This document shows, in pieces, positions 1-10,400 of a DNA stretch of 51,072 nucleotides. This DNA comes from Lewinella sp. (GTDB lineage: Bacteria; Bacteroidota; Bacteroidia; Chitinophagales; Saprospiraceae). Each line of letters opens with the position of its first letter. Within the stretch, counting starts at the first letter, position 1. The stretch lies in the NCBI GenBank assembly GCA_020436695.1, contig JAGQXH010000001.1:1-51072 (forward strand), read 5' to 3'. A model generated the notes under the pieces. That model saw only the letters and a program-made list of their open reading frames with translations, was not told the DNA's origin and did no database searches. Made by a program: the position numbers and the translations under genes.

Positions 1-734
1 CCTGGATCTTACAAATGGAAGCCACCAGTGCAGGGCCACAGATGACCAAAGGGCAAAGTTTGTACACCCGTTACTGTGCCAGTTGCCACCAAAATGATCT
101 ACAGGGTCTGCCGCAAAGCGGCTATCCCACTCTGATCGATCTCTCCGACCGATTGGCCAAAGAAGAGGTCTCCAGCCTGATCACCACCGGCCGGGGTATG
201 ATGACCGGCTTTCCACAACTGGATGCCGATCAGAAAAATGCGATCTTGGCCTTTCTGTTCAATGAAGAGAAACAGGAGGTAGCCACCGATCAGGGCAACA
301 CTTATCCTCTGCCCTATCGCCATATGGGGTACAATAAATTTTTGGATTCCAATGGGCTGCCGGCTATCACCCCGCCCTGGGGCACCCTGCACGCCATCGA
401 TCTGAATACCGGTGACTACAAGTGGTCGGTCACTTTAGGGGATACCGAATCGCTAAAGGCAGCAGGGAATCCGCCTACGGGTTGCGAAAGCTACGGCGGT
501 CCCGTCATCACGGCGAATGGGCTGCTCCTTATCGCCGGGACCAAGGACGGTTATTTCCGTGCTTTTGACAAACATACCGGTGCACTACTGTGGGAGACTA
601 AATTGCCTTTTGCTTCTTTTGCCACTCCGGCGACTTATGAAGTGAATGGCAAGCAGTATGTAGCGCTGGCCTGTGGTGGAGAGAAACTGGGAACGGCAAA
701 GGGGAATTTGGTGGTGGCTTTTGCGTTGGAGTAG
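1..734 (+). CDS. PQQ-dependent (glucose dehydrogenase-like) quinoprotein with cytochrome c domain, 3' part
   Basis: The reading frame is open to the left edge, so this is the C-terminal part of a longer gene; the Met at 15 is internal. A haem-binding CASCH motif (about 76-92) marks a cytochrome c domain of about 75 residues. It is followed by beta-propeller blades typical of PQQ dehydrogenases, such as GTLHAIDLNTGDYKW and FDKHTGALLWE. In the family such enzymes oxidise sugars or alcohols in the periplasm and pass electrons from PQQ to haem c. The protein ends after the usual GNLVVAFAL strand, so the C-terminus is intact. The next gene is 450 bases away and unrelated. Family assignment is firm, the substrate is unknown. 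Confidence 0.85.
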   Translation, partial: WILQMEATSAGPQMTKGQSLYTRYCASCHQNDLQGLPQSGYPTLIDLSDRLAKEEVSSLITTGRGMMTGFPQLDADQKNAILAFLFNEEKQEVATDQGNTYPLPYRHMGYNKFLDSNGLPAITPPWGTLHAIDLNTGDYKWSVTLGDTESLKAAGNPPTGCESYGGPVITANGLLLIAGTKDGYFRAFDKHTGALLWETKLPFASFATPATYEVNGKQYVALACGGEKLGTAKGNLVVAFALE

Positions 735-1182
735 TGCCTAAACCCTCAAATCAAAAGTGAGAAAAAGATCATACCGGGGCAAGGACGGAAAAATTTGCTA
801 AATTGAAGTTTAGGCCTTACTTTTATTACTATTGAATTCGCCATTTGAGACCAAGATCATATCCACAAACCGGTCCCTACGTAGTTCACTTCATACCAAT
901 GCTGCTTTCTCCGAAGCGGGAATGAGGTATTTCCCGCAGCTCTCACATTACGAATTGTCCCTATCTACTTATGGAGTTTGATAAGCACTCATCTTCACCG
1001 ATAAAAAGAAGTGATCATTGATGCCCACACCAGTATAGTCATTTACCAACTGCGGTAAAAATGTTACCAGTTACACCTGATCTCTTACCAGCTACCGGAA
1101 CGGGTAGTGAAGGGATCAAATATTAATCACAACTTGTAACAAGTTTCAAGGAAAGAATTACCTAACCCTAGAATCTAATATC
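735..1182. other. Intergenic stretch with two small dyads, no gene seen
   Basis: No convincing reading frame is present on either strand. A short hairpin (gcgggaa at 916-922, ttcccgc at 931-937) lies in the middle. A perfect dyad AACTTGTAACAAGTT lies at 1131-1145, 38 bases before the patatin start, and could be an operator for that gene (inference from position only). Confidence 0.4.
1131..1145. promoter_or_regulatory. Dyad AACTTG-TAA-CAAGTT upstream of the patatin gene
   Basis: Two perfect 6-base arms are separated by 3 bases, just upstream of the patatin start. The symmetry suits a dimeric regulator, but no regulator gene is adjacent, so binding is a guess. Confidence 0.3.
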
Positions 1183-2415
1183 ATGTCCATCTTTTCCTAT
1201 GCTGTATTATCTGTTGACGGTGGAGGCATCCGCGGTATTATCCCCGGCATTGTACTGGCCGAAATAGAACGCCGTACCGGCAGGCCCATTGCCGAATCTT
1301 TCGATCTGATCGCCGGCACCTCCACGGGGGGAATTCTGGCGGCCGGGCTGACCATACCCGATGAAAAAGGGAAACCGAAATTCTCGGCCGAAAAACTAAT
1401 AGAGCTGTACACCGGGCCCAATGGCCAGGAGATCTTTCACAAAACTTTCCCCGGTGCGCTGAACTACAGCCGTTCGATATTCGGCAGCCTGTTCTCCGGT
1501 AAACGGATAGAAGGCATTCTGGAACGGGAGTTCAAAGCTGCCAGACTGAAGGATGCCTGTACCAATTTGCTGATCACCTCCTACAATACTCAGGAAAAGA
1601 AACCTTTCTATTTCAAATCCTCTCTGGCACGGGAAACGGAAGCGGAAGACTTTCCCCTCCGGGAAGTGGCGAGATGCACTTCAGCGGCTCCCATTTATTT
1701 CCCACCGAAGCAGGTCAGCTACGGCGGCATGATCGGAGACCAGGTTATTCCCGATCTCGCGCTCATCGACGGCGGCGTATTTGCCAACAACCCCTCTGTG
1801 CTGGCTTACGTAGAGGCCATCCGGATGTGGAAAGAAACTGATGAATATAAAGAGCAATTTAAACGCCCGGTCCAGGCTATGATGGAAGCCGCAGAACAAA
1901 CTACCGACGGCACCAGGGACATGGCGGCTTTTGTACAACCCGATAATTTTGCGCCACCCGTATTCTTCGTTTCGATCGGCACCGGTCATTCCGGAAAAAA
2001 GCACTCTTACAAAAAGGTCAGGAGCTGGGGTGCCAGACGCTGGTTGTTGCCGCTGATCGATATCTTGATGCAAGGCGTCTCCGAATCTGTCGATTACCAG
2101 ATGCAATACCTGTTACCTCCGTTCATGGACAGCCAAAACAATCCGCATCCGCGCTATTACCGCTTCAATATTAAGGTCGATCCGGAATTTTCGGATATAT
2201 CCGACGCTTCGAAGAAGAATACTGAGCAATTGGTACGTTACGGGCAAGAGTTGGTTGCCCAAATGTCGGAACCACCTAAGATCAGTCAGGAGGAACTGGA
2301 CCGGCGTGGCGGTGTGGCTCCCAAAGCCCCACTGGATATCATTGTGGAAAGACTACAGGACGTGGCCAATCAGCGGTTGCTGCGTGAATTGAGGGAAGCA
2401 CACCAGAGTAATTGA
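1183..2415 (+). CDS. Patatin-like phospholipase
   Basis: A 410-residue patatin-fold acyl hydrolase. The oxyanion-hole motif DGGGIRG is near residues 12-18, the nucleophile elbow GTSTGG near 45-50 (Ser in GxSxG), and the catalytic-dyad Asp is in the later DGG of LIDGGVFANNP. These are the three diagnostic patatin elements, so the enzyme should be active. There is no signal peptide, so it is cytoplasmic and would act on membrane lipids from inside. It is about the size of CapV-type patatins that act as lipase effectors in CBASS, but no cyclase gene is visible. It is followed by two caspase-like genes and two NACHT-WD40 genes, which suggests an effector role in a cell-death or defence system. 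That role is inferred; housekeeping lipid turnover is the alternative. Confidence 0.9.
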   Translation: MSIFSYAVLSVDGGGIRGIIPGIVLAEIERRTGRPIAESFDLIAGTSTGGILAAGLTIPDEKGKPKFSAEKLIELYTGPNGQEIFHKTFPGALNYSRSIFGSLFSGKRIEGILEREFKAARLKDACTNLLITSYNTQEKKPFYFKSSLARETEAEDFPLREVARCTSAAPIYFPPKQVSYGGMIGDQVIPDLALIDGGVFANNPSVLAYVEAIRMWKETDEYKEQFKRPVQAMMEAAEQTTDGTRDMAAFVQPDNFAPPVFFVSIGTGHSGKKHSYKKVRSWGARRWLLPLIDILMQGVSESVDYQMQYLLPPFMDSQNNPHPRYYRFNIKVDPEFSDISDASKKNTEQLVRYGQELVAQMSEPPKISQEELDRRGGVAPKAPLDIIVERLQDVANQRLLRELREAHQSN

Positions 2416-2423
2416 TGTAAGCC

Positions 2424-2580
2424 GCTAGTCTTAAGTCCATAGTCGTCAGTCAGAGTGATGAGTGGTAAAATGCAGTGCGGCATTGCGAAATTACCGAGAT
2501 CGAAGCCTTCGTTTTGCAGCAAGTCGGATCAATTCATTTCATTTTACCACTGACTTACGACTCATGACTGGCAGACTAGC
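2424..2580. repeat. Long imperfect inverted repeat of the GACTTACGACT family
   Basis: The left arm (2424-2472) starts GCTAGTC and ends AGTGGTAAAATG. The right arm (2540-2580) starts CATTTTACCACT and ends AGACTAGC. The outer 7-8 and inner 12 bases pair exactly, with looser pairing between them and about 67 bases inside. The right arm contains ACTGACTTACGACT (2549-2562), which recurs at 46410-46423 in another intergenic hairpin. This marks an interspersed non-coding repeat family. Confidence 0.7.
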
Positions 2581-2641
2581 AACTTGAAGTAATTGATGAG
2601 GCGGAGTACCATTTTAATTTAAAACCTAAACCCACTCAATC

Positions 2642-3502
2642 ATGGCAACAGGTATTTCATTACATATCGGCATCAACCATCTGGATACCAACCACTACTG
2701 GCTCAATGAGGTAGAACGCTGGGACGGCCGGTTGAAAGGTTGTGAAAACGATGCGGAAGCCATGGAAAAACTGGCGAAAGCGCAGGGATTTACCACTACG
2801 ATCTTGCGTTCGGAGGCAGCTACCCGGGAGAATGTGACCAGGCATATTCTGGCAGCAAAAGATGCACTCTCCGCCGGTGACATTTTCTTCCTTACCTTTT
2901 CCGGCCACGGCGGGCAGGTAGATGATTTTTCCGGGGATGAGGAAGAGAATGATCCGCACCCAATGGATGAAACGCTGTGCCTGTTTGACGGTCAGTTGCT
3001 CGACGATGAGCTGTTTCAGCTCTGGGAACAATTTGGTGCCGGGGTACGCATTCTTTTCCTGTCGGACAGTTGCCATAGTGGTACGATCTCCAAAGGGATC
3101 GACGAGTTTTTCTTCGGGTCGGAAGAGGCCGGGGTCAGCCGGCTGATGCCCAGGGCCTCCACTTCGGCTACGTATACGAAAAACCTTGCGTTCTATCTCG
3201 GGTTACAGTCTCCCGAAAACCGGACCCGGGATGCTGATATCCGGGCCCATATCCTGCAGCTATCCGGCTGCCGGGACGGGGAACTTTCTCTGGAAGATCA
3301 GAATGCAGAACTACCCCACGGTTTTTTCTCACGGGGTATACTGACGAATTGGAACCCCGAGAAAACGACTGACTATACAAAACTATTTGAATCACTTGAG
3401 CCACTGATGCCGGAACGCCAACACCCCAGTATCGTCCATTTCGGAGGAAGCGAAGCAGGCCGGCTGGCTTTTTTGAACAGTAAACCGTTTATGATCGGCT
3501 AA
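2642..3502 (+). CDS. Caspase-family (metacaspase-like, C14) protease
   Basis: A 286-residue caspase-fold protein that is nearly all catalytic domain. The His of the dyad is in FSGHGG (H89) and the Cys in SDSCHSG (C144), both in the metacaspase form. An acidic loop (GDEEENDP, about 98-105) follows the His strand, as in calcium-dependent metacaspases. Metacaspases cut after Lys or Arg (family knowledge). There is no signal peptide or extra domain, so this is probably a stand-alone cytoplasmic effector protease. It follows the patatin on the same strand after a 226-base gap that holds an inverted repeat, so it probably has its own transcript. Its targets are unknown. Confidence 0.9.
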   Translation: MATGISLHIGINHLDTNHYWLNEVERWDGRLKGCENDAEAMEKLAKAQGFTTTILRSEAATRENVTRHILAAKDALSAGDIFFLTFSGHGGQVDDFSGDEEENDPHPMDETLCLFDGQLLDDELFQLWEQFGAGVRILFLSDSCHSGTISKGIDEFFFGSEEAGVSRLMPRASTSATYTKNLAFYLGLQSPENRTRDADIRAHILQLSGCRDGELSLEDQNAELPHGFFSRGILTNWNPEKTTDYTKLFESLEPLMPERQHPSIVHFGGSEAGRLAFLNSKPFMIG

Positions 3503-3633
3503 GATTAAATTAAAATTATCTTTAATGTTTGCAAGAAATATCCAGATATTTCGTGGATTTATCCAGACCGGATCAGTTGAAACCCACTAGTTTTGATTGG
3601 TCTTATCAAGCAACACTACATAAGCGAACTACC

Positions 3634-5724
3634 ATGATCCATGCCTTGAGAGCTGCACTACCCTTTCCGTATGCAACAGGACTGCTTTTTTTGCTGTTGT
3701 TCTGCTACATATCATCAGGTTGCGACCGGAGACCGGCCTTCCATCCCACCACTAGTCAGTCGCTGAGTTTACCGGAACTCGAAGTGCTCTCCCATACCGA
3801 CAGCATCATTCAACGGATCGAGACCATGTCCGGTACGCAGCAAAAACTAGATACTTTACTTAGCCTAACAAACGAGATGAAGGACTTCGACGTAGATGCC
3901 GCCCTGCGCTACGCCAATGAAGCTTACAAGTTATCTACCCTGAAGGCCCGGGATCTTTACAAAGGCATCAGTCTGTACTATATTTCTCTGTTAAAAAGCC
4001 GTAAACGTACCTACGGTGAGGAAAGTAAAAATGCATTGGAAGATGCCCATATGAGCAACCGGATATTCAAGAGGCTGGAGGAAAAAGCATGGCAGGCCAG
4101 AGTCTATAACCTGATCGGGATCATTTTTTATCGCAAGGAAAAAGCAGATTCGGCCCGTCATTATCAACATCTGGCGCTGGACCTGCTCGATCAGGCTCAT
4201 CTGGACAAAAAAGATTCTTTGTCCTTTGCCGGGGAGATACTCCATGATCTGGGAAATACCTACTACAAGCAGAAAGACACGACTCAAATTTTTACTTATT
4301 ATAGAGAAAGCCTTTCAAATTACCAGCAATCTGGAAATCTTCCGGCCTTGGCCAAACTACAAAGTGACATGGGGAATGTTTTTCGGGATGTCGGTAATTT
4401 TGAAAAAGCTATTTCGCTCTATCAACAGAGCCTGGCATTTATAAAAAAAAATCAGGATCGAAATATGCTGGCAACAGTATGGGATAATTTAGGAAAGCTA
4501 TACAAAAAACGCTACATCAGTCAAAAAAATGAATCGGATGTGATTCTGGCTCTTGCTGCTTTTGATAGCACATTAGCCTATCAGAGAGAGAATTTCTATA
4601 TTCCACTGGAAAGGATCGGAGTTACTTATCACACCTATGCCTATTTTACAGATGATGAAACCCTTCTAGACTCAGCGCTCTATTATTACGGTCAAACTAT
4701 GAGTCAGGCTGGTAAGGAAGGCGCCATATTAATCATGCAAAATATGGTCAACCAAATTACATTAATATGTAATGCCATGGCCGAAGATCGTGCTCCGAAA
4801 AATAACTACTGTACTCAGCTCTTTCAAACCTCCCCTGAAGATTTTCTTATCCAGGGGTACCAATCTGTTATCGATACCGTTACCGCCACTCTCGAAGAAA
4901 CCAGCCAGCAACTGGTGCAATTCGAACGCGAAGAAGTCGAAGTAGAGGCTTTTCGTCAACGACGCAACCAACTATTGATCAGTGCATTTATCCTATTACT
5001 CGCTGTGCTGGTTTTTCTAATCCTGCTACAGGGGCAGCAACAGAAGAGACTCAAAGCCCGAATGGAAGCCCTGCGGGCCCAGATCAATCCGCACTTTATT
5101 TCCAACAGCCTGAACGCCATCGAAAATCTGGTGAACCACAACCAGCCGGAGGCCGCTTCCCGCTACCTGATCCATTTTTCCCGCCTGTCCCGGCGTATCC
5201 TGAACGGATCGATCGACTCAACCATTTCGCTGGCAGATGAATTGAAAACCCTGGAGCATTTCCTGGCATTGGAACAATTGCGTTTCCGGGACAAACTGGA
5301 ATATGAGATCCAGGTCGATCCTGACCTGAATCCGAATATCGTCGAAGTGCCGGCCATGATCCTACAGCCCTACGCCGAAAACGCCATACTACACGGTATT
5401 AAACCTAAGCCGGAGCCCGGGCACTTAAAAGTATCGGTGAAGCAGGAAGGCAAATTCGTCATCTGCATCATTGAAGACGACGGCGTCGGCCGGGAGAAAG
5501 CCCGTCAGATCAAGGCCAATTCCGTGCTGAAGAACCGGTCGGTGGGCATGAAGATCACCGAAGAACGATTGCGTTCCATCGGTAAAAATAAAAATGCCAA
5601 GGTGGAGATTATCGATCTGTACGATCAGGCGGGCGAAGCTGCCGGCACCCGGGTCGTGCTGAAATTTCCTATCCAAATCAAAAAAACAATATCCAACGGT
5701 CAGATGCCGGTAAGTGGTGTCTGA
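3634..5724 (+). CDS. LytS-type sensor histidine kinase with TPR domain and lipoprotein-like N-terminus
   Basis: The frame is open from a TTG at 3529, but the ATG at 3634 is preferred because it opens directly into a hydrophobic segment (LLFLLLFCYISSGC) that looks like a lipoprotein signal with its Cys. TPR-type helices follow (YKQKDTTQIFTYYRESL and NFEKAISLYQQSLAF are examples). A transmembrane segment (LLISAFILLLAVLVFLILL) leads into a short coiled coil and the His_kinase domain. INPHFISNSLNAIE carries the phospho-His, about residue 487 from this ATG; the ATPase part has YAENAILHG and EDDGVGR. Kinases of this type normally signal to LytTR regulators, but none lies nearby. It sits between two caspase genes, so a sensory role for this block is possible. 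Confidence 0.85.
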   Translation: MIHALRAALPFPYATGLLFLLLFCYISSGCDRRPAFHPTTSQSLSLPELEVLSHTDSIIQRIETMSGTQQKLDTLLSLTNEMKDFDVDAALRYANEAYKLSTLKARDLYKGISLYYISLLKSRKRTYGEESKNALEDAHMSNRIFKRLEEKAWQARVYNLIGIIFYRKEKADSARHYQHLALDLLDQAHLDKKDSLSFAGEILHDLGNTYYKQKDTTQIFTYYRESLSNYQQSGNLPALAKLQSDMGNVFRDVGNFEKAISLYQQSLAFIKKNQDRNMLATVWDNLGKLYKKRYISQKNESDVILALAAFDSTLAYQRENFYIPLERIGVTYHTYAYFTDDETLLDSALYYYGQTMSQAGKEGAILIMQNMVNQITLICNAMAEDRAPKNNYCTQLFQTSPEDFLIQGYQSVIDTVTATLEETSQQLVQFEREEVEVEAFRQRRNQLLISAFILLLAVLVFLILLQGQQQKRLKARMEALRAQINPHFISNSLNAIENLVNHNQPEAASRYLIHFSRLSRRILNGSIDSTISLADELKTLEHFLALEQLRFRDKLEYEIQVDPDLNPNIVEVPAMILQPYAENAILHGIKPKPEPGHLKVSVKQEGKFVICIIEDDGVGREKARQIKANSVLKNRSVGMKITEERLRSIGKNKNAKVEIIDLYDQAGEAAGTRVVLKFPIQIKKTISNGQMPVSGV

Positions 5725-5770
5725 GCTATCTGAACCTTATCTCTTAACCCAATAAATACTTATTCAACCC

Positions 5771-7252
5771 ATGTCAAACACATTTGAAAACGGCTATGCC
5801 CTGCTCATCGGCGTTAGCGAACAAAAAGACAGCAGGATCCCTTCTCTGGGAAGCGTGCGGAACGATATCGAAAGATTTCGGGATCTATTGATCAATCCGG
5901 CTTATTGTGCCTATAAACCCGAAAACGTGTTGGTCCTTACCGGTAAAGATGCGACGAAAGCCAACATCAAGAGCGGCCTGGATAAGCTGGAGAAATTGAT
6001 CAAAGCCAATACCAGCGGCGATGCCACGGGGATCATCTATTATTCCGGCCACGGATTTCAGGAGAAGGAAGGTACTGAACTATTGCTTATTCCTCACGAT
6101 GCGATTTTAGATGCAGCGGAACTGGAAGATTCAGCCATTAAGGATTCCTATCTTCAAAAAAAGATAGAAAACAGTATTAAACCCAAAAGACTAATGCTTT
6201 TGCTGGACTGCTGCCAGGCTGGGGCCATCGGATCACAGCCAGTGGACCTGTCTGAGGTGGAAGCCATTGCGGATGTTCAGGCAGCTAGCCCAAAAATCTT
6301 TGTTTCTGAAGATAATACAGAGCCTTTAGGCAAAGATATCAGAGAGGAAATGGCCAAGGTCATACCCCCTCCAGGTGAAGAAACCAATCAACAAACCGGT
6401 TCCAAACCCATTCCCGGTACCGAAAAGCGCTACAGTACACCACCGCAGATCGGTGACGGCCGGGCCGTCTTGGCGTCCTCTCAGGATCAGGAAAAATCGT
6501 GGATACTGCCGGATCCTCCCGTGAGTATTTTCACCTATCATCTCATCGAAGCCTTTACCGGCTATGCGCCGCACCTACCGGATGCCACCGAAGTAAACAT
6601 CCTGAGTGTGATGGATTATGTATCGGTAGCAGTACCAAAAAGTGCACAAAAACTCAATAACGAGCCCCAGCACCCCACCTTCCGCATGCACGGCGACAAC
6701 TTCCCGGTAGCGAAACTCATGGGTGGAAAAGGGCTGGCTCCGGGTGCTCCTCTTCCTAGGCCGGAAGGTATGGAACCAGTGCCGTCGAGTGTGATCAATA
6801 CCTGGAAAAACAACAATTCCAGCGTAGTCGGTAACTTCAATATTACCAATCAGGACATTACCGATTCGGAGATCCATATCACCCAAACCGATAATCGTAG
6901 TGAGGGGAACAATGCCGGTGGCGATCAGGGTACCGCTGCAAATGGAACGGCCGAACTCAAAGAGCTCTTCGAAACGGTCTCCGCCGAAATAGAAAAAATG
7001 AAAAATGATCCGGCTACCGAAGACAGTACCGTTCTGGTAGAACACCACACCAAGAAAGCGGAACAAGAGTTGCTGGAAACCCCGCCGGAAGAAATGGACA
7101 AATCCAGGATCGAAAAATGGCTGGACAGTCTAAAGGAGAATGCGCCCAATATCCTGGAGAAAGTAGCGGATATTGTAGCCAATCCCAAAGAAGGGGTGGC
7201 CATCGGTATCCGTACGATCGCCGATCTGGTGCGTAAGGTTAAAGCGAACTGA
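5771..7252 (+). CDS. Caspase-family protease with C-terminal adaptor-like region
   Basis: A 493-residue protein. Residues 1-310 form a caspase domain with LLIGVS at the first strand, the catalytic His in YYSGHGF (H94) and Cys in LLDCCQAG (C148 by alignment with DSCxSG). A low-complexity linker leads to a beta-type motif, NITNQDITDSEIHI (357-370). The same pattern opens both NACHT-WD40 proteins downstream (their residues 27-40 and 16-29). A helical tail (about 395-493) follows. The shared motif suggests that the protease and the NACHT sensors bind each other or a common partner (inference). It is 244 bases ahead of the first NACHT gene, with a strong hairpin between. It has no signal peptide. 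Confidence 0.9.
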   Translation: MSNTFENGYALLIGVSEQKDSRIPSLGSVRNDIERFRDLLINPAYCAYKPENVLVLTGKDATKANIKSGLDKLEKLIKANTSGDATGIIYYSGHGFQEKEGTELLLIPHDAILDAAELEDSAIKDSYLQKKIENSIKPKRLMLLLDCCQAGAIGSQPVDLSEVEAIADVQAASPKIFVSEDNTEPLGKDIREEMAKVIPPPGEETNQQTGSKPIPGTEKRYSTPPQIGDGRAVLASSQDQEKSWILPDPPVSIFTYHLIEAFTGYAPHLPDATEVNILSVMDYVSVAVPKSAQKLNNEPQHPTFRMHGDNFPVAKLMGGKGLAPGAPLPRPEGMEPVPSSVINTWKNNNSSVVGNFNITNQDITDSEIHITQTDNRSEGNNAGGDQGTAANGTAELKELFETVSAEIEKMKNDPATEDSTVLVEHHTKKAEQELLETPPEEMDKSRIEKWLDSLKENAPNILEKVADIVANPKEGVAIGIRTIADLVRKVKAN

Positions 7253-7287
7253 TCCGTCGTCGTACTATTATTCACCTGCTCTGCGTC

Positions 7288-7326
7288 GGGAAACCGGTCA
7301 AAACCGATAGACTTTGACCGGTTCCC
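7288..7326. terminator. Strong hairpin between the caspase and NACHT-WD40 genes
   Basis: GGGAAACCGGTCAAA (7288-7302) pairs with TTTGACCGGTTCCC (7313-7326) over 14 base pairs with one bulged A and a 10-base loop. It lies 36 bases after the caspase stop. There is no U-tract, so it may be a transcript-stabilising or attenuating structure and not a classical terminator. Confidence 0.55.
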
Positions 7327-7496
7327 AACTGCGGGCTTGTGAACATGCATTTCAGTGGAAGATATATTGAGGATGGCCTGGCGAAGAGCGTACCTTGGTC
7401 CGATCCAGCCTATTTCACCGGTGATCAATAACGTCCTACAGAAGGCCTATTGCTAATTCTTTCTCACCAATTGAAAAATCAGAACGCAGCGATCTT

Positions 7497-10400
7497 ATGT
7501 CGGACGAAAAAAACAACATAGAGGAAGTCAGTGACGAGAAGAAGAAAAACACCGCCAAAGTAGAGGGTCAGGGGAATCTCGTCTTACAGGAAATTAGCGG
7601 CAGTACCATTACCATCAACACCGGGTCCAGCCCGGAGGTTATTGCCCAACTTAAGCGCTTTAAAAATGACATAGATGATCTGGGATCGCTGGTAGAAGAA
7701 TCCATCAGGATACTGCTGAAGCAAAATAAAGAGGAAGACTACAAGGAAAAGATCCCGGCTTTGCTGCGCATGGCTTCCTTTAAGTTTTTCTGGCAGCTTA
7801 CCGATGCGGATGGACGATTTGAACATCTCGGCAAATACACAGCGGGTGACCCACCCTCATTTGAGCGACTGAAGAAGGTCAGTGATCATTTGCTGCCCGT
7901 TGTACAAAAGGAGGTGGATGGGGAGGAGGTCAAAGTATTGGATTGGGTCCGTGATTGTGGTCAGAAAGAGAAACATGTGCTGATGGTGGGCGAAGCCGGC
8001 ACGGGCAAAACCGTATCCATGCTATGCCTTTGGCAGGAACGGCTCGAAAATGAGTCTTCAACTACCATACCGGTCTACATTCCCCTGAATCAGTACAACC
8101 ACGCCTCGGCAGAAGTCCGCAAAACTTTCATTACCGACTATATTGCCCGCCAGTACCTGGGAGCAAGAATTTTGGAGAATAAAGTCGTAAAAGGCCTTTG
8201 GGACTGGCTGAATGAAAGCCCCGATAAAAAAGAACCGAAGCTGTTGCTACTGCTGGACGGATGGAATGAGATCACGTCCGACATTACACCTTTGCTGGTC
8301 AATCTGCAGAAAGAATGGGTCGAACTGGCTGACAAGGGAGTTCAGCTAATGATAAGTACCCGCATTCAGGCCAATTACAAATTTGCCGGTGCACTCAGCG
8401 TGGGGATCATCCAGCCCTTAAATGAAGACCGCCTAAAAAAATATCTGAAAACAGAGGGGCTTTTCACTCCTGGCCGCAAGGTAACATCCCGGTCAATCAG
8501 CGCCTCTTCTACACAGGAGCAGGAAGATACCCTAAGCGATCTGTTGAAAAACCCGCTGATGCTGTCCCTATATGCCGGAGTTAGAGAATCGTCGCAAAAA
8601 ATAGATCATGCAGAGACGGGGAGCTATTTAAGCCGGACAACGGAGTTGATCCGTCATTTTGTCGACCTGAAACTGGAACGTTTCCAGGATGACAATGAAC
8701 AAGAACCGCAGAAAGGCGTCCGCGGCCATTTTTTGATCAACTATCTGCTTCCTTACATCGCCTATTATATGGAGCAAAAGGAGCTTCCGGAGATCGGAGA
8801 AAAAGAGCTCGAAGTAGTGATCAACCGTGCTTTCCAGCGCTTTGACGAGCCCGATTTTTTCCGCAACTTCTCTTTTCGCCGTCACATTAAAACATACCGA
8901 ACGTATATTCGGTCACTTCGGATCGGCATTTTGCCGCTGGTGGAAGAAATTGACCGTTTCGAGGAACTGATGAAAGATTTCACCAATGAAGTATACCCGG
9001 TAGCCGGCGAAGGAAGAATATTACGCTTTATTCATCAGAGTTTTCAGGAGTTCTTTGCCGCCAAACATGTGCTGAATGAGATCAACATGGCCTTGGAAGA
9101 AGAAGTGTTGCCGGAGATCCTGAAAGAACAGATCCTTTCTCCGGTGCTGCAACTGAGACTGGGAGAACTCATCGGTGAACACCTCAACCCGGCGGAATTG
9201 CATGCACAGCAGGTCATAGACGAAGATGATTATCCCCACCGGAAATGCCTGGAAAAAGTACTCGATCTCAGCCGCGGCATCTTTGACCGGGATCAACTGG
9301 GTTATACGGTATGGAATGTATTGAGTATCTGGAAAACCTTGCGAGGTTCTTTCGCCGGAGCCGATCTATCCAATCTGCACCTCAGCAATTTCAGTTTTCA
9401 TGGCCTTAACTGCAGGTATGAAGGTCCGGACGGCCTGAAGTTGGAAAGCCGATGGGAAAAAAGCGGTTTGTCACCTAAACAATTCTTCCCGCAGGGACAT
9501 AATAAGACGGTCACCCGGGTTCGGGTAAGTCCGGATGGTCAATACCTGGCCACAGCTTCGGAAGACCATACCATCAAGATCTGGTCTGTGGCCACCAATG
9601 AATTTATCAGGAGTCTCGAGAGCAAATACGGACATCAGGAAACCATATATTCCATCGCCTTCAGTCCGGACAGTAAGCGACTGGTATCCGCCGGAGCCGA
9701 TCGCAAATTGATCGAGTGGTCACTGGCCGATGGTAGCTGCCTGAATGTTATACGTGGTCATACCCAGACCGTACGCCAGGTAGCTTACCATCCGATGGGA
9801 GAAAAAATAATTTCCGCTTCGGAAGACGGCACGCTGCGGGAATGGTCGTCGCATACCGGAAAATGCCTGCACATTTTCAATCCGGCGATGAACGACTCAA
9901 TTGATCCTATTATCAGTATTTGCTATACCGGGCAGGGAAAAACCATCCTGATCGGCACGAAAAACGGCACAATCCGGGAATACACCGAAGGTCAATACCA
10001 GAAAAATAGCGTTTTTGATCAACAACATGTACTGGCCATAAGCCTTGATCCGTCCGGAAAGAAATTTATAGCGCTTTCTCCCATGACTACTGAGGCAAAA
10101 CAAGGGTGGTCTGTCCGTGAATGGTCACTCCTTACGGGTAAGGAAATCCAGACCTATCACCTGAACGAATCCATCGAATTTGATCCTGGTGTACGTTACA
10201 CTGATATTACCTACAGCCCCGATGGCAAATATATCCTTGCTGCCGGCCCGGACCGAATAGTTTATAAATGGTCCATAGAGTTGACTTCCTCACCCGACAA
10301 AAAGAACCTGGCTACGCAATCTTTTACGGGGCATTCACGGCGCGTCACCAGTATCGCTTACCATCCGGACGGAAAACAATTTTATTCTGCTTCGTTTGAC

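Noticed and set aside
3529..3633. N-terminal extension of the LytS-type kinase from TTG 3529
   Set aside because: It would put 35 polar residues before the lipoprotein signal; ATG 3634 fits better.
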